From JADJNW01 sp964526645 (GTDB lineage: Bacteria; Bacteroidota; Bacteroidia; Chitinophagales; Saprospiraceae), in contig CAZGJN010000004.1 of NCBI GenBank assembly GCA_964526645.1, positions 62,001 to 126,000 of the forward strand: DNA of 64,000 bases, read 5' to 3'. Positions 1 to 8,032 of this stretch are shown piece by piece. The translations under genes and the position numbers were made by a program. The notes beneath the pieces are model-generated. The model did no database searches, had not been told where the DNA came from, and saw only the letters and a program-made list of their open reading frames with translations. How positions within the stretch are numbered: the stretch's first letter is position 1; each line of letters starts with the position of its first letter.

Positions 1-474
1 GTGCGCTGCGGCATCAATACCGAAAGCTAAACCACTCAAAATCAACACATCATAACGCTGAAGCCCTTCTACGATCTCTTCGCAAAGACCAAGCCCTTGT
101 GGTGTAGGTTTTCTTGTACCGACGATGGATACTATGCGCGGGGCATTCAAATTAGCTGTCCCTTTGTAATACAACAGCACCGGGCTATCCTGGTAGTGTT
201 TTAAGCGCGAAGGGTAGGTATCATCCAGATAAAACAAGCTTCGGATATTATTTTTTTCTAAAAACTGCAGCTCTGTTTCTGCTGCTGCAAGGGCATCGCT
301 ATTGCAAATATTAGCTACAGTTCGCTCTCCAATGTCTGGAATTTTTAGGAGCTCTCTTTTTTTTGCCTTAAAAACAGCTTCCGCACTGCCGCAATAGCTG
401 ATTAGCGTGCGCGCTGTGATAGCCCCCACCAAGGGAATGCGCGTAATTGCTATATGATACAGAGAATCGTTCAT
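1..474 (-). CDS. dprA: DNA-processing protein DprA, 5' part only
   Basis: This is the N-terminal 158 codons of DprA (Smf), the protein that loads RecA onto incoming single-stranded DNA during natural transformation. The reverse-strand frame opens at ATG 474-472 and runs off the window start without a stop. The first ~65 residues contain a helix-hairpin-helix-like stretch (IPDIGERTVANI), followed by the start of the Rossmann-like fold with VSIVGTRKPTPQG and the family signature SGLAFGID ending at the window edge. The C-terminal half lies outside the window, so integrity cannot be judged. The motifs make the assignment secure. Confidence 0.93.
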   Translation of the reverse strand, partial: MNDSLYHIAITRIPLVGAITARTLISYCGSAEAVFKAKKRELLKIPDIGERTVANICNSDALAAAETELQFLEKNNIRSLFYLDDTYPSRLKHYQDSPVLLYYKGTANLNAPRIVSIVGTRKPTPQGLGLCEEIVEGLQRYDVLILSGLAFGIDAAAH

Positions 475-923
475 CACGCCACTGGGTGTAATTATTTTCT
501 TTGGACGCAAAAACTTCAAATAGTCTCACTTTTTTGGCGGTAAAAAAGGCAAATGCAGTTTATGAAAGCAAAGTAGAGGCTTTCCAGCCCAATATTTTTT
601 ATTTTTTTCTAATTTTTTTGAAACATTTTGAAGAGAGGAGAGTAAAAAAGAAGCTATTCAAAACACTGTTTTTTTATTTTTTTACTTTAAAAAATTGATT
701 TTCAGGTTTTTGATAAAAAAAGAAAAGATTTAATTGGTGCAGTAAAGTTTTAAATTGTACTTATTTTCGGCATCCATCGCACCGATATTTGTATCATCAA
801 AAGCAAAGAACGAAAAATAGCAACTAATAAATCATAAACGAAAACGACCTACTAACAACAACTTTTTAAAGACGACGACTTACTATCAACAAAATTGTAA
901 TCCCACGAGCAGATTATAATCTC

Positions 924-977
924 ATGAAAGACTTAGGGGATATCAAAGGATATCCTTTTTTTTGGTATGTAGATAGC
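924..977 (+). other. Possible 17-codon leader ORF overlapping a terminator
   Basis: An ATG at 924 opens a 17-codon frame (MKDLGDIKGYPFFLVCR) whose middle is the terminator hairpin at 938-963. A short frame across a terminator stem is what a translation-coupled attenuator looks like, but a chance frame of this length is common. No clear ribosome-binding site was seen, as is usual in Bacteroidota. This is a speculative entry. Confidence 0.2.
938..963 (+). terminator. Rho-independent terminator-like hairpin (first of two)
   Basis: GGATATC (938-944) pairs perfectly with GATATCC (949-955) across an AAAG loop and is followed at once by eight T residues. It lies 40 bases before a second terminator of the same orientation. 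Confidence 0.7.
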
Positions 978-996
978 CTCTCAAAGCTCATTTAGG

Positions 997-1026
997 AACC
1001 GGTTAGCCGATCTAACCGGTTTTTTT
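997..1026 (+). terminator. Rho-independent terminator (second of two)
   Basis: AACCGGTTAG (997-1006) pairs perfectly over 10 bp with CTAACCGGTT (1012-1021), with loop CCGAT and a T-run to 1026. It ends transcription about 170 bases before the rpe promoter element, so it insulates rpe from whatever is transcribed upstream. Confidence 0.85.
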
Positions 1027-1193
1027 ATTTCTGCTCAAAACTCTTGTGCGATTTACAGGGAAATTGTTTCAAATGCAAATTTTTTGCATTAATTTTTTCA
1101 ATCTATCGAAATAAATCGCTGGCATACTTGCTTTTCGGGATGTGCCGATGCTCGCTTGCGCCGCTTTTTAAACTTCAAAACCTGAAACTTTTC

Positions 1194-1201
1194 TATTTTT
1201 G
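1194..1201 (+). promoter_or_regulatory. -7 promoter element for rpe
   Basis: TATTTTTG is an exact match to the Bacteroidota -7 consensus TAnnTTTG. No TTG lies at the usual 18-21 base spacing upstream. The element ends five bases before the rpe ATG, so transcription from here would give an almost leaderless message. Confidence 0.5.
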
Positions 1202-1205
1202 CTGC

Positions 1206-1883
1206 ATGAAAAAACATTTGATTGCACCTTCCATTTTGGCGGCGGACTTTACGCGCCTGCGCGAAGAACTCACCATGGTGAACGAGAGCGAAGCGGATTG
1301 GTTTCATCTAGATGTGATGGACGGGCGATTTGTCCCCAATATTACATTTGGAATGTTTATCATACAGGCCATCAAACAATTAGCTCAAAAACCGCTGGAT
1401 GTACACCTGATGATCGTGGAGCCAGAAAAATACATCGAACAAATGCGGGAAGCCGGAGCGGACTTGATCTCTGCGCATTACGAAGCCTGTCCTCACTTAC
1501 ATCGCACGCTGCAACAGATCAAAGCTACCGGCGCTAAAGCCGGTGTGGCAATCAATCCGCACACACCAGTGGAAGTACTGGAAGACATTATTGAAGACGT
1601 AGATTTGGTGTGCCTCATGTCGGTCAATCCTGGTTTTGGCGGGCAAAAATTTATTTATCGCACCTTAAATAAAATCCAGCGGCTCAAAGAAATGGTCACC
1701 ATCCGCAATGCCCATGCGCTCATCGAAGTGGATGGCGGGGTTGGTTTGCAAAATGCAGAAAAAATCCTCCAGGCAGGCGCGGATGTGCTGGTGGCGGGCA
1801 ATAGCGTTTTTAAAGCGGACAATCCGAAAGAGGTGATTTCCAAATTGAAAGCATTTGAAAGTAATCCGTTGAAGTTGGTATGA
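1206..1883 (+). CDS. rpe: Ribulose-phosphate 3-epimerase
   Basis: This 225-residue cytoplasmic enzyme interconverts ribulose 5-phosphate and xylulose 5-phosphate in the pentose phosphate pathway. The start ATG 1206 gives MKKHLIAPSILAADF, the standard N-terminus of the family; an open frame extends further upstream to 1044 but its sequence is not Rpe-like. Motifs of the TIM barrel are intact: LDVMDGRFVPNITFG (catalytic Asp and the metal-ligand region), DVHLMI, MSVNPGFGGQ (phosphate loop) and EVDGG. Length equals that of typical bacterial Rpe. The gene stands alone between a terminator and a convergent minus-strand operon. Confidence 0.97.
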   Translation: MKKHLIAPSILAADFTRLREELTMVNESEADWFHLDVMDGRFVPNITFGMFIIQAIKQLAQKPLDVHLMIVEPEKYIEQMREAGADLISAHYEACPHLHRTLQQIKATGAKAGVAINPHTPVEVLEDIIEDVDLVCLMSVNPGFGGQKFIYRTLNKIQRLKEMVTIRNAHALIEVDGGVGLQNAEKILQAGADVLVAGNSVFKADNPKEVISKLKAFESNPLKLV

Positions 1884-1936
1884 GGTTTTTATCAGATTTT
1901 TAAATTATATTACGATATAAGATTAAGCGCTATAAA

Positions 1937-2779
1937 TTATATATTTCTAAATATATCTGAAAAAGTAGAAGTTGATTTTATATTTTTTAATTTTAATTCG
2001 TCCATGAAGAAACTTGCCCAAAAATCGTCAATTAATTCTGTTCCATTGCCATCTTTATCAGTATTAACTTTTTTTTCCCCAGGTTTGATAATGAAGACAT
2101 GAAGCTTTTCAGATGCTGTCGAACATTTTTCTTTAAATCTTTTAAGCATCTTATTCAGTTCATGTTGATCTTCCTTCATGTGTCGTTTTGCCATTTCTAT
2201 GGAATACGAACTGATAATATTTTCATTATCTTCTAAAAACCTGTAACGTCCATTCTCTTCAGCTCTTACATCTAATTCTATCATATCAGAAATATACAAA
2301 ACATTGACCTTTTCATATTCATCTGAAAGCCTAATAAAAGATTTCTCCAAAGGAATAATAGACTTAAATATTCTACACGAGCTTGTTTCATCTGGTATGC
2401 CAGCTTTTTCCTTATTTATATTATCATCCCATAATTTGTTGTATTTATTTCTTCCTACAATATTTGTTCCTCTTATGCTTTTTAAAAGAGTTTCATCAAT
2501 ATCAATTTCTGCTATAGGTATTGCCTGTGCTGTTTTTCTATGTAAAGGATAAACAATTACTTTTAAAAAGTTTAGATCTTTTCCTTCTTTTTTAATTGAC
2601 TCTAAAAGAGGTATGCGCAAGTTTTTATCAAAGCTTGAATCAAATTTTGCTGTATCAAGATACGCATCCATGAAAACAATAAGAGCAGATTTCATGGGAA
2701 GCTTATCATCTTTACATGAAATTGCAAGAGTAACAAGAATGATAAGAAAAAGTATAGTTTGGTACTTTAAAATCTTCAT
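1937..2779 (-). CDS. Putative lipoprotein with von Willebrand A-like features
   Basis: The 280-residue product begins with a hydrophobic signal and a lipobox ending in Cys22 (LAISC), so it is probably a membrane lipoprotein. I do not recognise the family with confidence. The hydrophobic strand ALIVFMDAY near residues 32-40, the later strand VLYISDMIE (160-168) and the charged linker between them resemble a degenerate von Willebrand A or Rossmann-like fold; the usual DxSxS metal site is not evident. It is last in a four-gene minus-strand run and starts 15 bases after the upstream gene ends, so cotranscription is likely. Codons are AT-rich, like the rest of this block. Confidence 0.6.
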   Translation of the reverse strand: MKILKYQTILFLIILVTLAISCKDDKLPMKSALIVFMDAYLDTAKFDSSFDKNLRIPLLESIKKEGKDLNFLKVIVYPLHRKTAQAIPIAEIDIDETLLKSIRGTNIVGRNKYNKLWDDNINKEKAGIPDETSSCRIFKSIIPLEKSFIRLSDEYEKVNVLYISDMIELDVRAEENGRYRFLEDNENIISSYSIEMAKRHMKEDQHELNKMLKRFKEKCSTASEKLHVFIIKPGEKKVNTDKDGNGTELIDDFWASFFMDELKLKNIKSTSTFSDIFRNI

Positions 2780-2793
2780 TATTCATAATTTTT

Positions 2794-4356
2794 TTACCAG
2801 TTATTATAATTGTCACCAATCAGTTTTTTTCTGATACTTTCCATTATGGATGCACTACTTTCTTTCCCTTCTATCATTTCATCTCTTCCAATATTATACC
2901 CAGCCATATATTCGCCAATAGCTGCTTCTCGCAAAGAAGTAATAAATACAGTAAAATCTATATCCACTGTATCAATTTCACTTAGTGCTTTGTATTTTGC
3001 GAATTCTTGCAACTTTTGCGTCTTTCGGTCATATAATTCCTGTATCTCTGACTGTTTTTGGTCAATTTCGGTTTCTACCCTTGATAATTCCTCTGCATAA
3101 ATTTTTCTTTGCAAAGAATCTTTTTGCCTGAAAAGCTCGCCTTTTTTGAAGATATGCACTTTATTGAGCTGTCGAAAAACTTTAGCCAATAAAATACCCG
3201 CTATCCCTGGGAAAGTAGTGGTTAAACTGAATAGAAATATGGTTAGTAGCCATATATTCCCTTTTACACCACCATCGCTTTTGATGGATTCCGCACTGAT
3301 ATAAGAAATGGAAGACAACGCAAGAACAAGTAGAAACATAAACAAATATATACCCCGCCTGATAATCCGATTAACTTTAGTATCTTTTTCGATAGCATCT
3401 AACAATTGTTTGAAAATCATACCCAAAGCCAAAGGGTAAGCAATACAAAAAAGGTAAGTCAAAATTGCCTTTCCGAATGATCCAGTTGGGTCAAGCCCAA
3501 GATTTTCTGCAACAATGTTTCTCACCAAGTAAAGCTCTCCAAAAATAATGATGCCGGCGGCTACCATATGGAATACAAGCACCCATGGATTAGGTATTTC
3601 TGTAGCATTGTATTTTATTTCGTCTTCAACGGCAGAGAAGTTTTTGATAATCGTTTCTATATCATTTTCAATTTTTTTTGAGACCTCAGCCAAATCCTCC
3701 ACACCTTTTTTATCTTCTTCCGTTACAGTCCCTTCTGTTTTTTTCTCCTCACTTTTTGGGGTCAGCTTTGCTTTTATCGTTTCGGTATAAGCATTCAAGA
3801 TTGTGCCCAGCGCGTTATATTTATCCATCAACAATTTTCGCAATTGCAATAGAAAATTATCATCGCTGACAGTACGCTCATCGTCTATTATCTTCTGTCT
3901 TTGCTCCTTGAGTTCTTTCAATTCTTTTTTCAAAACAAACACCCGATGTCCCTCGCTTTCCGTAAGGTCTGCTTCCAATAATCCGAGCTCGTTTTCTAAT
4001 GCTTCAGCATGGGCTTTATACTTATCCAATTCATAATTTACGCTCTTTTTATAAAGTGGCGCCAGTGCAGCAATGGCAGTAAACCAGCCGTTGATAGCTT
4101 GTTCACCGGTTCGATAAGTAAATTTTTGACCATGTTCTTTACCTATTTTAAAAAAGTATCTACTTTCCTCCAGTACATTCCCGTCAAAAAGAGTTTGTAG
4201 CTTTTTGGTTAGTCCTAGAAGGCTTCCATTAATGTAATCGAACAGCAGTAGATTTACCAATTCACCATCGCCAATGTTTCCATTGGCGTCTTTTGGTGGT
4301 GGGTTATTTGCTGTCCCATTGGAAACTGTCGTGGCATTGTCAGAGGCTAAACTCAT
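2794..4356 (-). CDS. Four-TM membrane protein with flanking coiled coils
   Basis: This 520-residue protein matches no family I recognise. An N-terminal polar region is followed by heptad-like, Glu/Lys-rich helices (about 105-160 and 220-245), then four hydrophobic segments (about 257-278, 295-317, 332-354 and 367-391), then another charged helix (about 405-455) and a soluble tail. Its start codon overlaps the stop of the upstream coiled-coil gene by four bases (ATGA at 4353-4356), implying translational coupling. The arrangement suggests an inner-membrane scaffold with cytoplasmic coiled-coil arms that may pair with the neighbouring 198-residue coiled-coil protein. Confidence 0.65.
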   Translation of the reverse strand: MSLASDNATTVSNGTANNPPPKDANGNIGDGELVNLLLFDYINGSLLGLTKKLQTLFDGNVLEESRYFFKIGKEHGQKFTYRTGEQAINGWFTAIAALAPLYKKSVNYELDKYKAHAEALENELGLLEADLTESEGHRVFVLKKELKELKEQRQKIIDDERTVSDDNFLLQLRKLLMDKYNALGTILNAYTETIKAKLTPKSEEKKTEGTVTEEDKKGVEDLAEVSKKIENDIETIIKNFSAVEDEIKYNATEIPNPWVLVFHMVAAGIIIFGELYLVRNIVAENLGLDPTGSFGKAILTYLFCIAYPLALGMIFKQLLDAIEKDTKVNRIIRRGIYLFMFLLVLALSSISYISAESIKSDGGVKGNIWLLTIFLFSLTTTFPGIAGILLAKVFRQLNKVHIFKKGELFRQKDSLQRKIYAEELSRVETEIDQKQSEIQELYDRKTQKLQEFAKYKALSEIDTVDIDFTVFITSLREAAIGEYMAGYNIGRDEMIEGKESSASIMESIRKKLIGDNYNNW

Positions 4357-4949
4357 TTTCTATCTTTTTTCAGGTTCTCAATTTGCTCTGCTATACCATA
4401 ACCATAATAAAACCCTTCATGAAATTCTTTTATCTTGGTTTCAATATCCTTTGCTGCACTTTTTGCGTAGTTCTCATGTGTTTCCTTGATTTTTGTGATT
4501 GCCTCAGTGAAAGTTGCTGGATTGACATCTTTTTCCAATTTACTAAGTTTGTCATTAATTTTTGAGACAAAATCATTAATATTGTTAGTCGCTAAATCAA
4601 AAATTTTGTTGATATTCTCCTGGGTTTTTTCGTTGAGAAACTCTGGTGCTGCTAACAACTGCCTCAACTCAACAATTGAGCGAAGAATCTCATGTCGCTC
4701 ACTCTTGAAGTTTGTTATAATTACATCAAGTTCTTCCTTAACTTTTTTGGCAGTAATCTCCACATTGACTATTTTCTCGATAGCCACTTGCTCAAAATTT
4801 TCAATATTTTTTTGATACACTTCATTGGCTTCGGTTTTGTAGCCTTGCACCAGTGCTTTAAACTGGGGTTCATTTTTCGCTAAACCCAGTTCTTGACCAG
4901 CATTTTGCGCTTTTGTAGTTCCGTTCATCCCGTTCGATTGATTTGGCAT
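4353..4949 (-). CDS. Soluble coiled-coil protein
   Basis: This 198-residue product has no signal peptide or membrane segment. From about residue 30 onward it is almost wholly predicted helix rich in Glu, Lys, Asn and Ile (ENFEQVAIEKIVNVEITAKK, KINDKLSKLEKD), typical of an extended coiled coil. No catalytic motif or known domain was found. It overlaps the downstream four-TM coiled-coil gene by four bases and starts 14 bases after the OmpA-like gene ends, so the three proteins are probably made together and may form one complex. Confidence 0.6.
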   Translation of the reverse strand: MPNQSNGMNGTTKAQNAGQELGLAKNEPQFKALVQGYKTEANEVYQKNIENFEQVAIEKIVNVEITAKKVKEELDVIITNFKSERHEILRSIVELRQLLAAPEFLNEKTQENINKIFDLATNNINDFVSKINDKLSKLEKDVNPATFTEAITKIKETHENYAKSAAKDIETKIKEFHEGFYYGYGIAEQIENLKKDRK

Positions 4950-4963
4950 AAAGTTCTGTTTTT

Positions 4964-6139
4964 TTATTGTTCAATTAATTCTATCACAATGGTTCTTTTG
5001 TCTTTTACACCTAACCCTTGATAAGCAAAGGAAATATTTTTTAATTTTTCTTTTCTTTCATCACCTAAGCTAAACAAGTTGTTCTGTATATAGGAAATAC
5101 CTGAATAAGCGCGCGCATATGAAAGCTGAATATTCCCATCAGTGTCTCCTTTAGTTGCCTGAATAGTATTGTTTATATGCTGGCAGTCATACTTGTCTTC
5201 TAAATATACAGGTGTATTATTTGGATTCCAGCATCCAGACATATTATATGGAATAGGGCTTTGAACAGGCTCTGCTGTTGAAGAGCCTTTGCATAGAATT
5301 ATAAATTTCTTGCCCTTATTATAAGGTCTTTTAATTTGTTCCTCAATCCATGATAATGTTATAAGCCTTAGCACCAATTCTTGTTCAGAAGTAAGTTCAT
5401 ATTCAGCTTTTGGAAACTCAGGGGGAAGTTCAACTGGTATATCAGCGAGGCGTAAAAAAAGATAATCTTTAATTAGAAGCAAGTATAGTTTATATTCCAC
5501 CGCTATTACTTTAATCTTTCTTTCTATTCCTTCATCGTTTTTTATTATTTCATATATTACATTTAAATCTTGTTCACTACCATTCCATGCTTGATCAATA
5601 ATTCTAGATATACGTTCGTAGCCCTCTGGATAAAGGTCTCTTGCCCGTTTCGGAATGCGCGTAATGACATAATACTCCATATTGCCATTGGTACCTTTTT
5701 TAATCCCATCTTTAAATACGCCTATTAAATTATTGAAACCCGGTACATCCACCCTTGGCTGACCTTTAGCATCAATAATAATCTTTTTGCTATCCTTTAT
5801 AAAATAATCTGGGTCAATGGAATGAGGGATTTTGTTTTCTAAACGGCTCAATGCCTTAAAGTATATATCTTTTCTAAACGTATCATATATAGTAGTATCC
5901 TGAATTGTTTCACAATTCAAAGAAGAGAAGAAAGTATCCAATTGGTAGTAATGAGGGTCAGTACCATAAAGATAAGTTCTTTCAGGTACAGATGCACTAC
6001 ATTCGCTTGATGGAGGGTTATCCTTTGGTGACAATAATGAAAAGATACCAGTAACAATTGTAGCTATTACTAAAAAAACACCAGTAACAATTGCAGCTAT
6101 TACAGGTGAATCCAATTTTTTGTTTTGGTGTTGACTCAT
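4964..6139 (-). CDS. One-TM protein with OmpA-like C-terminal domain
   Basis: The 391-residue protein has a short polar N-terminus, one hydrophobic segment (about 12-37, preceded by Asp10), a middle region of unknown fold and a C-terminus (about 276-391) that resembles OmpA/MotB peptidoglycan-binding domains. The matching features are the strand FIILCKGSS, the helix motif LSYARAYSGISYI (339-351) and the closing GLGVKDKRTIVIEL, equivalent to the 'LSxxRAxxV' and 'xxRRVEI' parts of that fold. A membrane anchor plus periplasmic OmpA-like domain also occurs in MotB, TolR-like and ZorB proteins, but the usual buried Asp is only at the edge of the segment. It is first in the four-gene run. The OmpA relationship is by eye only. 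Confidence 0.55.
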   Translation of the reverse strand: MSQHQNKKLDSPVIAAIVTGVFLVIATIVTGIFSLLSPKDNPPSSECSASVPERTYLYGTDPHYYQLDTFFSSLNCETIQDTTIYDTFRKDIYFKALSRLENKIPHSIDPDYFIKDSKKIIIDAKGQPRVDVPGFNNLIGVFKDGIKKGTNGNMEYYVITRIPKRARDLYPEGYERISRIIDQAWNGSEQDLNVIYEIIKNDEGIERKIKVIAVEYKLYLLLIKDYLFLRLADIPVELPPEFPKAEYELTSEQELVLRLITLSWIEEQIKRPYNKGKKFIILCKGSSTAEPVQSPIPYNMSGCWNPNNTPVYLEDKYDCQHINNTIQATKGDTDGNIQLSYARAYSGISYIQNNLFSLGDERKEKLKNISFAYQGLGVKDKRTIVIELIEQ

Positions 6140-6229
6140 TGAAAAAAAGTAGTTTTCATTGAAGAATAGAATTTAATTTTTTTTGAAAAATCTTATAAAT
6201 AGAAACACAAAAGAGCTAAAAATAATTGC

Positions 6230-6273
6230 TACCTTTAATGCGAAATTTCTTTTGCAAACATTTTGCAAACATT
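6230..6273 (+). promoter_or_regulatory. Promoter-like element and 11-bp tandem repeat before the propeller gene
   Basis: TACCTTTA at 6230-6237 differs from the TAnnTTTG consensus at one base. Downstream, the 11-mer TTTGCAAACAT is repeated exactly at 6251-6261 and 6262-6272 and ends one base before the chosen ATG at 6274. The repeat may be an operator or a translational control site, or simply chance in AT-rich DNA. Confidence 0.3.
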
Positions 6274-7593
6274 ATGCAAATCACTGAGAAGTACTGGGAA
6301 TCTATTGCCGAAAGAATTGCCACTGATTTCAAAAACGGACACCCAGAAAACTGGAAAAAGAGAGATATAGAACTTTTTCTAACAGCCCTCCAGTCGAGAT
6401 TGGAACAAATATGCAGAGGCGACAAAAAGAAAACAAGACGATGTGGTGTTCCCACGATCAAGGGTGAACTTCGATATGACAAACTCACATTATCTTACGA
6501 TGCTTTTCGTAGGATTTTCATTGTGGATGAAAGTGAAGGCAATCAGCGCACCAAAGAAATGTTCGCCATTTACTTCGGCTACGATTCTTATAATGATTAC
6601 CTCTTAAAAAATGATATTAGAGGAGACGATGATGAAATTGCCCCTATAAAAATTCCTAAAGGCACTGAGGAAGTAATTCGTCCAGAAAAAAATAAGTGGT
6701 CAAAAATTGTTAAAAAGATTGCTGCTGCAATTATCATTTTTATTCTTCTTTTTTGGTTCAGGTTTTGTCTTCCTTTTCCGCAAGAACAAGAATTGCTTTT
6801 GTTTGGTCACAATGATGGTATCGCTGTTTTAAATGTAAAAAGTAAAAAACTACTGCCCAATCTGATACGTGACCCCGACAGTATGACTGGAATTGAAGTA
6901 GATACAATTAATCACTGTCTTTTTTGGGCAGATTTTAAAGATAGGTGCGTTGCCAAAGCGCAGTTAAACGAAAATTTTACGGGATTGGATGGAAGTCCTA
7001 TTCAGTTTCAATTTATTAATAATGTGGAAGTTCCTGCCGGCATTGCTGTAAATCCCGTTAATAAGAGAATTTACTGCGCTTTGTGGGGAGAACATACCAT
7101 AGCTGAATATGATTATAATGGATTATTGCTTAACCGGTGCTTTATTGAAGGATTAGAAGGTAAACCATCTTCCCTAGAAATGGATGTGGAAAATCAAATA
7201 CTTTATTGGACCGACCGCACTAAAAATAAAATTGGCAGGTATCATTTTGGAAATGAAAAAACAGAGATTAATTTCATCACTCATGCAGGACCGCTCCCTG
7301 ATGGGCTTTCCATTGACCTGGTTGATAATAAATTGTACTGGACTAATGTTGATAATAAACAAATAGGATGGGCAGATTTATCGAATCCTGAAGCGCATTT
7401 TATTACGGTTGACTATAAACCTTCTGCTACAAAAGTGGATCCTGAAAATCGTTTGATTTACTATAGTGCCTTCGATTCACAATTAATCATCAAAGGAAAG
7501 ATCACTAAAGATGGGGTTCAATTTAATCCAGATGATAAATTTTTTGTATCCAATAACCCAGCCGTGATGAAGCTTATTAGAATAAAAAGGTAA
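6274..7593 (+). CDS. One-TM protein: N-terminal helical domain, C-terminal YWTD-type beta-propeller
   Basis: This 439-residue product has three parts. Residues 1-115 form a helical domain ending in SYDAFRRIF and RTKEMFAIYFGYDSYNDYL, a pattern seen in many Bacteroidota signalling proteins whose function I cannot name. Residues about 147-165 are a transmembrane segment. Residues about 170-439 carry blades with LFWAD (216-220), IYCAL (266-270), LYWTD (310-314), LYWTN (354-358) and IYYSAF (395-400), spaced about 45 residues apart as in LDL-receptor-type YWTD propellers. I chose ATG 6274 because the domain starts there; TTG 6226 and ATG 6238 are in frame upstream. It is divergent from the four-gene membrane operon, so the two may share control. 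Confidence 0.75.
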   Translation: MQITEKYWESIAERIATDFKNGHPENWKKRDIELFLTALQSRLEQICRGDKKKTRRCGVPTIKGELRYDKLTLSYDAFRRIFIVDESEGNQRTKEMFAIYFGYDSYNDYLLKNDIRGDDDEIAPIKIPKGTEEVIRPEKNKWSKIVKKIAAAIIIFILLFWFRFCLPFPQEQELLLFGHNDGIAVLNVKSKKLLPNLIRDPDSMTGIEVDTINHCLFWADFKDRCVAKAQLNENFTGLDGSPIQFQFINNVEVPAGIAVNPVNKRIYCALWGEHTIAEYDYNGLLLNRCFIEGLEGKPSSLEMDVENQILYWTDRTKNKIGRYHFGNEKTEINFITHAGPLPDGLSIDLVDNKLYWTNVDNKQIGWADLSNPEAHFITVDYKPSATKVDPENRLIYYSAFDSQLIIKGKITKDGVQFNPDDKFFVSNNPAVMKLIRIKR

Positions 7594-7620
7594 AATTTTC
7601 ATCCAATTTGAATCGAAGCA

Positions 7621-7857
7621 TCAGGAAACAGGATGAAGTTCAACAGAATTCTCCCGACTCATAGCGGCACCGTAAGCTATGCAAGCCAATATATCTTCTT
7701 TAGTCAACTGCGGATAGTGTTTCAAAATGTCCTCAAAAGTTGCGCTGGCAGCAATAAAATCCAGCAATAGCGACACCCAAATTCGAGTACCTTTCACACA
7801 AGGTTTTCCAAAACAAATAGTAGGATAAACAGATATATGATTAAGTAGTGGGTTCAT
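7621..7857 (-). CDS. DUF433 family protein (putative orphan antitoxin)
   Basis: This 78-residue product matches the DUF433 pattern: CFGKPCVKGTRIWVSLLLDF, then ILKHYPQLTKEDILACIAYG. DUF433 proteins are small winged-helix-like proteins often paired with PIN-like toxins. No toxin gene is adjacent: the downstream neighbour is the end of the propeller gene and the upstream neighbour is a lipoprotein on the other strand. It is therefore a solitary copy, possibly a remnant of a toxin-antitoxin pair or a stand-alone regulator. A -7-like element (TAATTTTG, read on the minus strand) lies at 7890-7883, 26 bases upstream of the start. Confidence 0.85.
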   Translation of the reverse strand: MNPLLNHISVYPTICFGKPCVKGTRIWVSLLLDFIAASATFEDILKHYPQLTKEDILACIAYGAAMSRENSVELHPVS

Positions 7858-7882
7858 GTTTTATTTTTTCTTTGCAAATCAA

Positions 7883-7890
7883 CAAAATTA
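7883..7890 (-). promoter_or_regulatory. -7 promoter element for the DUF433 gene
   Basis: Read on the minus strand the sequence is TAATTTTG, an exact TAnnTTTG match 26 bases before the start codon. No TTG at standard spacing was found. Confidence 0.4.
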
Positions 7891-8032
7891 CTTTAAAAAC
7901 AGCTATAAGTTGGTTAAAGTTTCTAAAATTTGCAAACGCAAGCGATAGGTGGTATGGAAAATTATGGCTTTGGCTTGCTTTGCTGCAATAGGATTTTAAA
8001 ATTATCGTTTTCGGATAGAAAAAATGCGCTAA

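Larger units (their letters stand above)
475..1205. other. Long intergenic region between dprA and rpe
   Basis: This 730-base AT-rich gap lies between divergent dprA and rpe. Its first half (500-750) is T-rich and shows no credible gene; a 65-codon frame there is low complexity. Its second half carries a 12-bp palindrome at 911-922 and two rho-independent-type hairpins at 938-963 and 997-1026. These imply that at least one short transcript enters from the left and ends here, although no complete promoter was found. Confidence 0.6.

Noticed and set aside
501..698. 65-codon frame after dprA
   Set aside because: Low-complexity, Phe- and Lys-rich translation of a T-rich intergenic tract with no domain; not called as a gene.
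1044..1205. Upstream in-frame extension of rpe
   Set aside because: Sequence is not Rpe-like and would overlap the -7 element; ATG 1206 is the family start.
2794..6139. Assignment of the membrane operon to Zorya
   Set aside because: The four-TM protein does not show the MotA-type layout, the OmpA-like protein lacks an Asp buried in its TM helix, and no ZorC, ZorD or ZorE-like helicase or nuclease is present.
7621..7857. Complete toxin-antitoxin pair around the DUF433 gene
   Set aside because: No PIN-like or other toxin gene is adjacent on either side.
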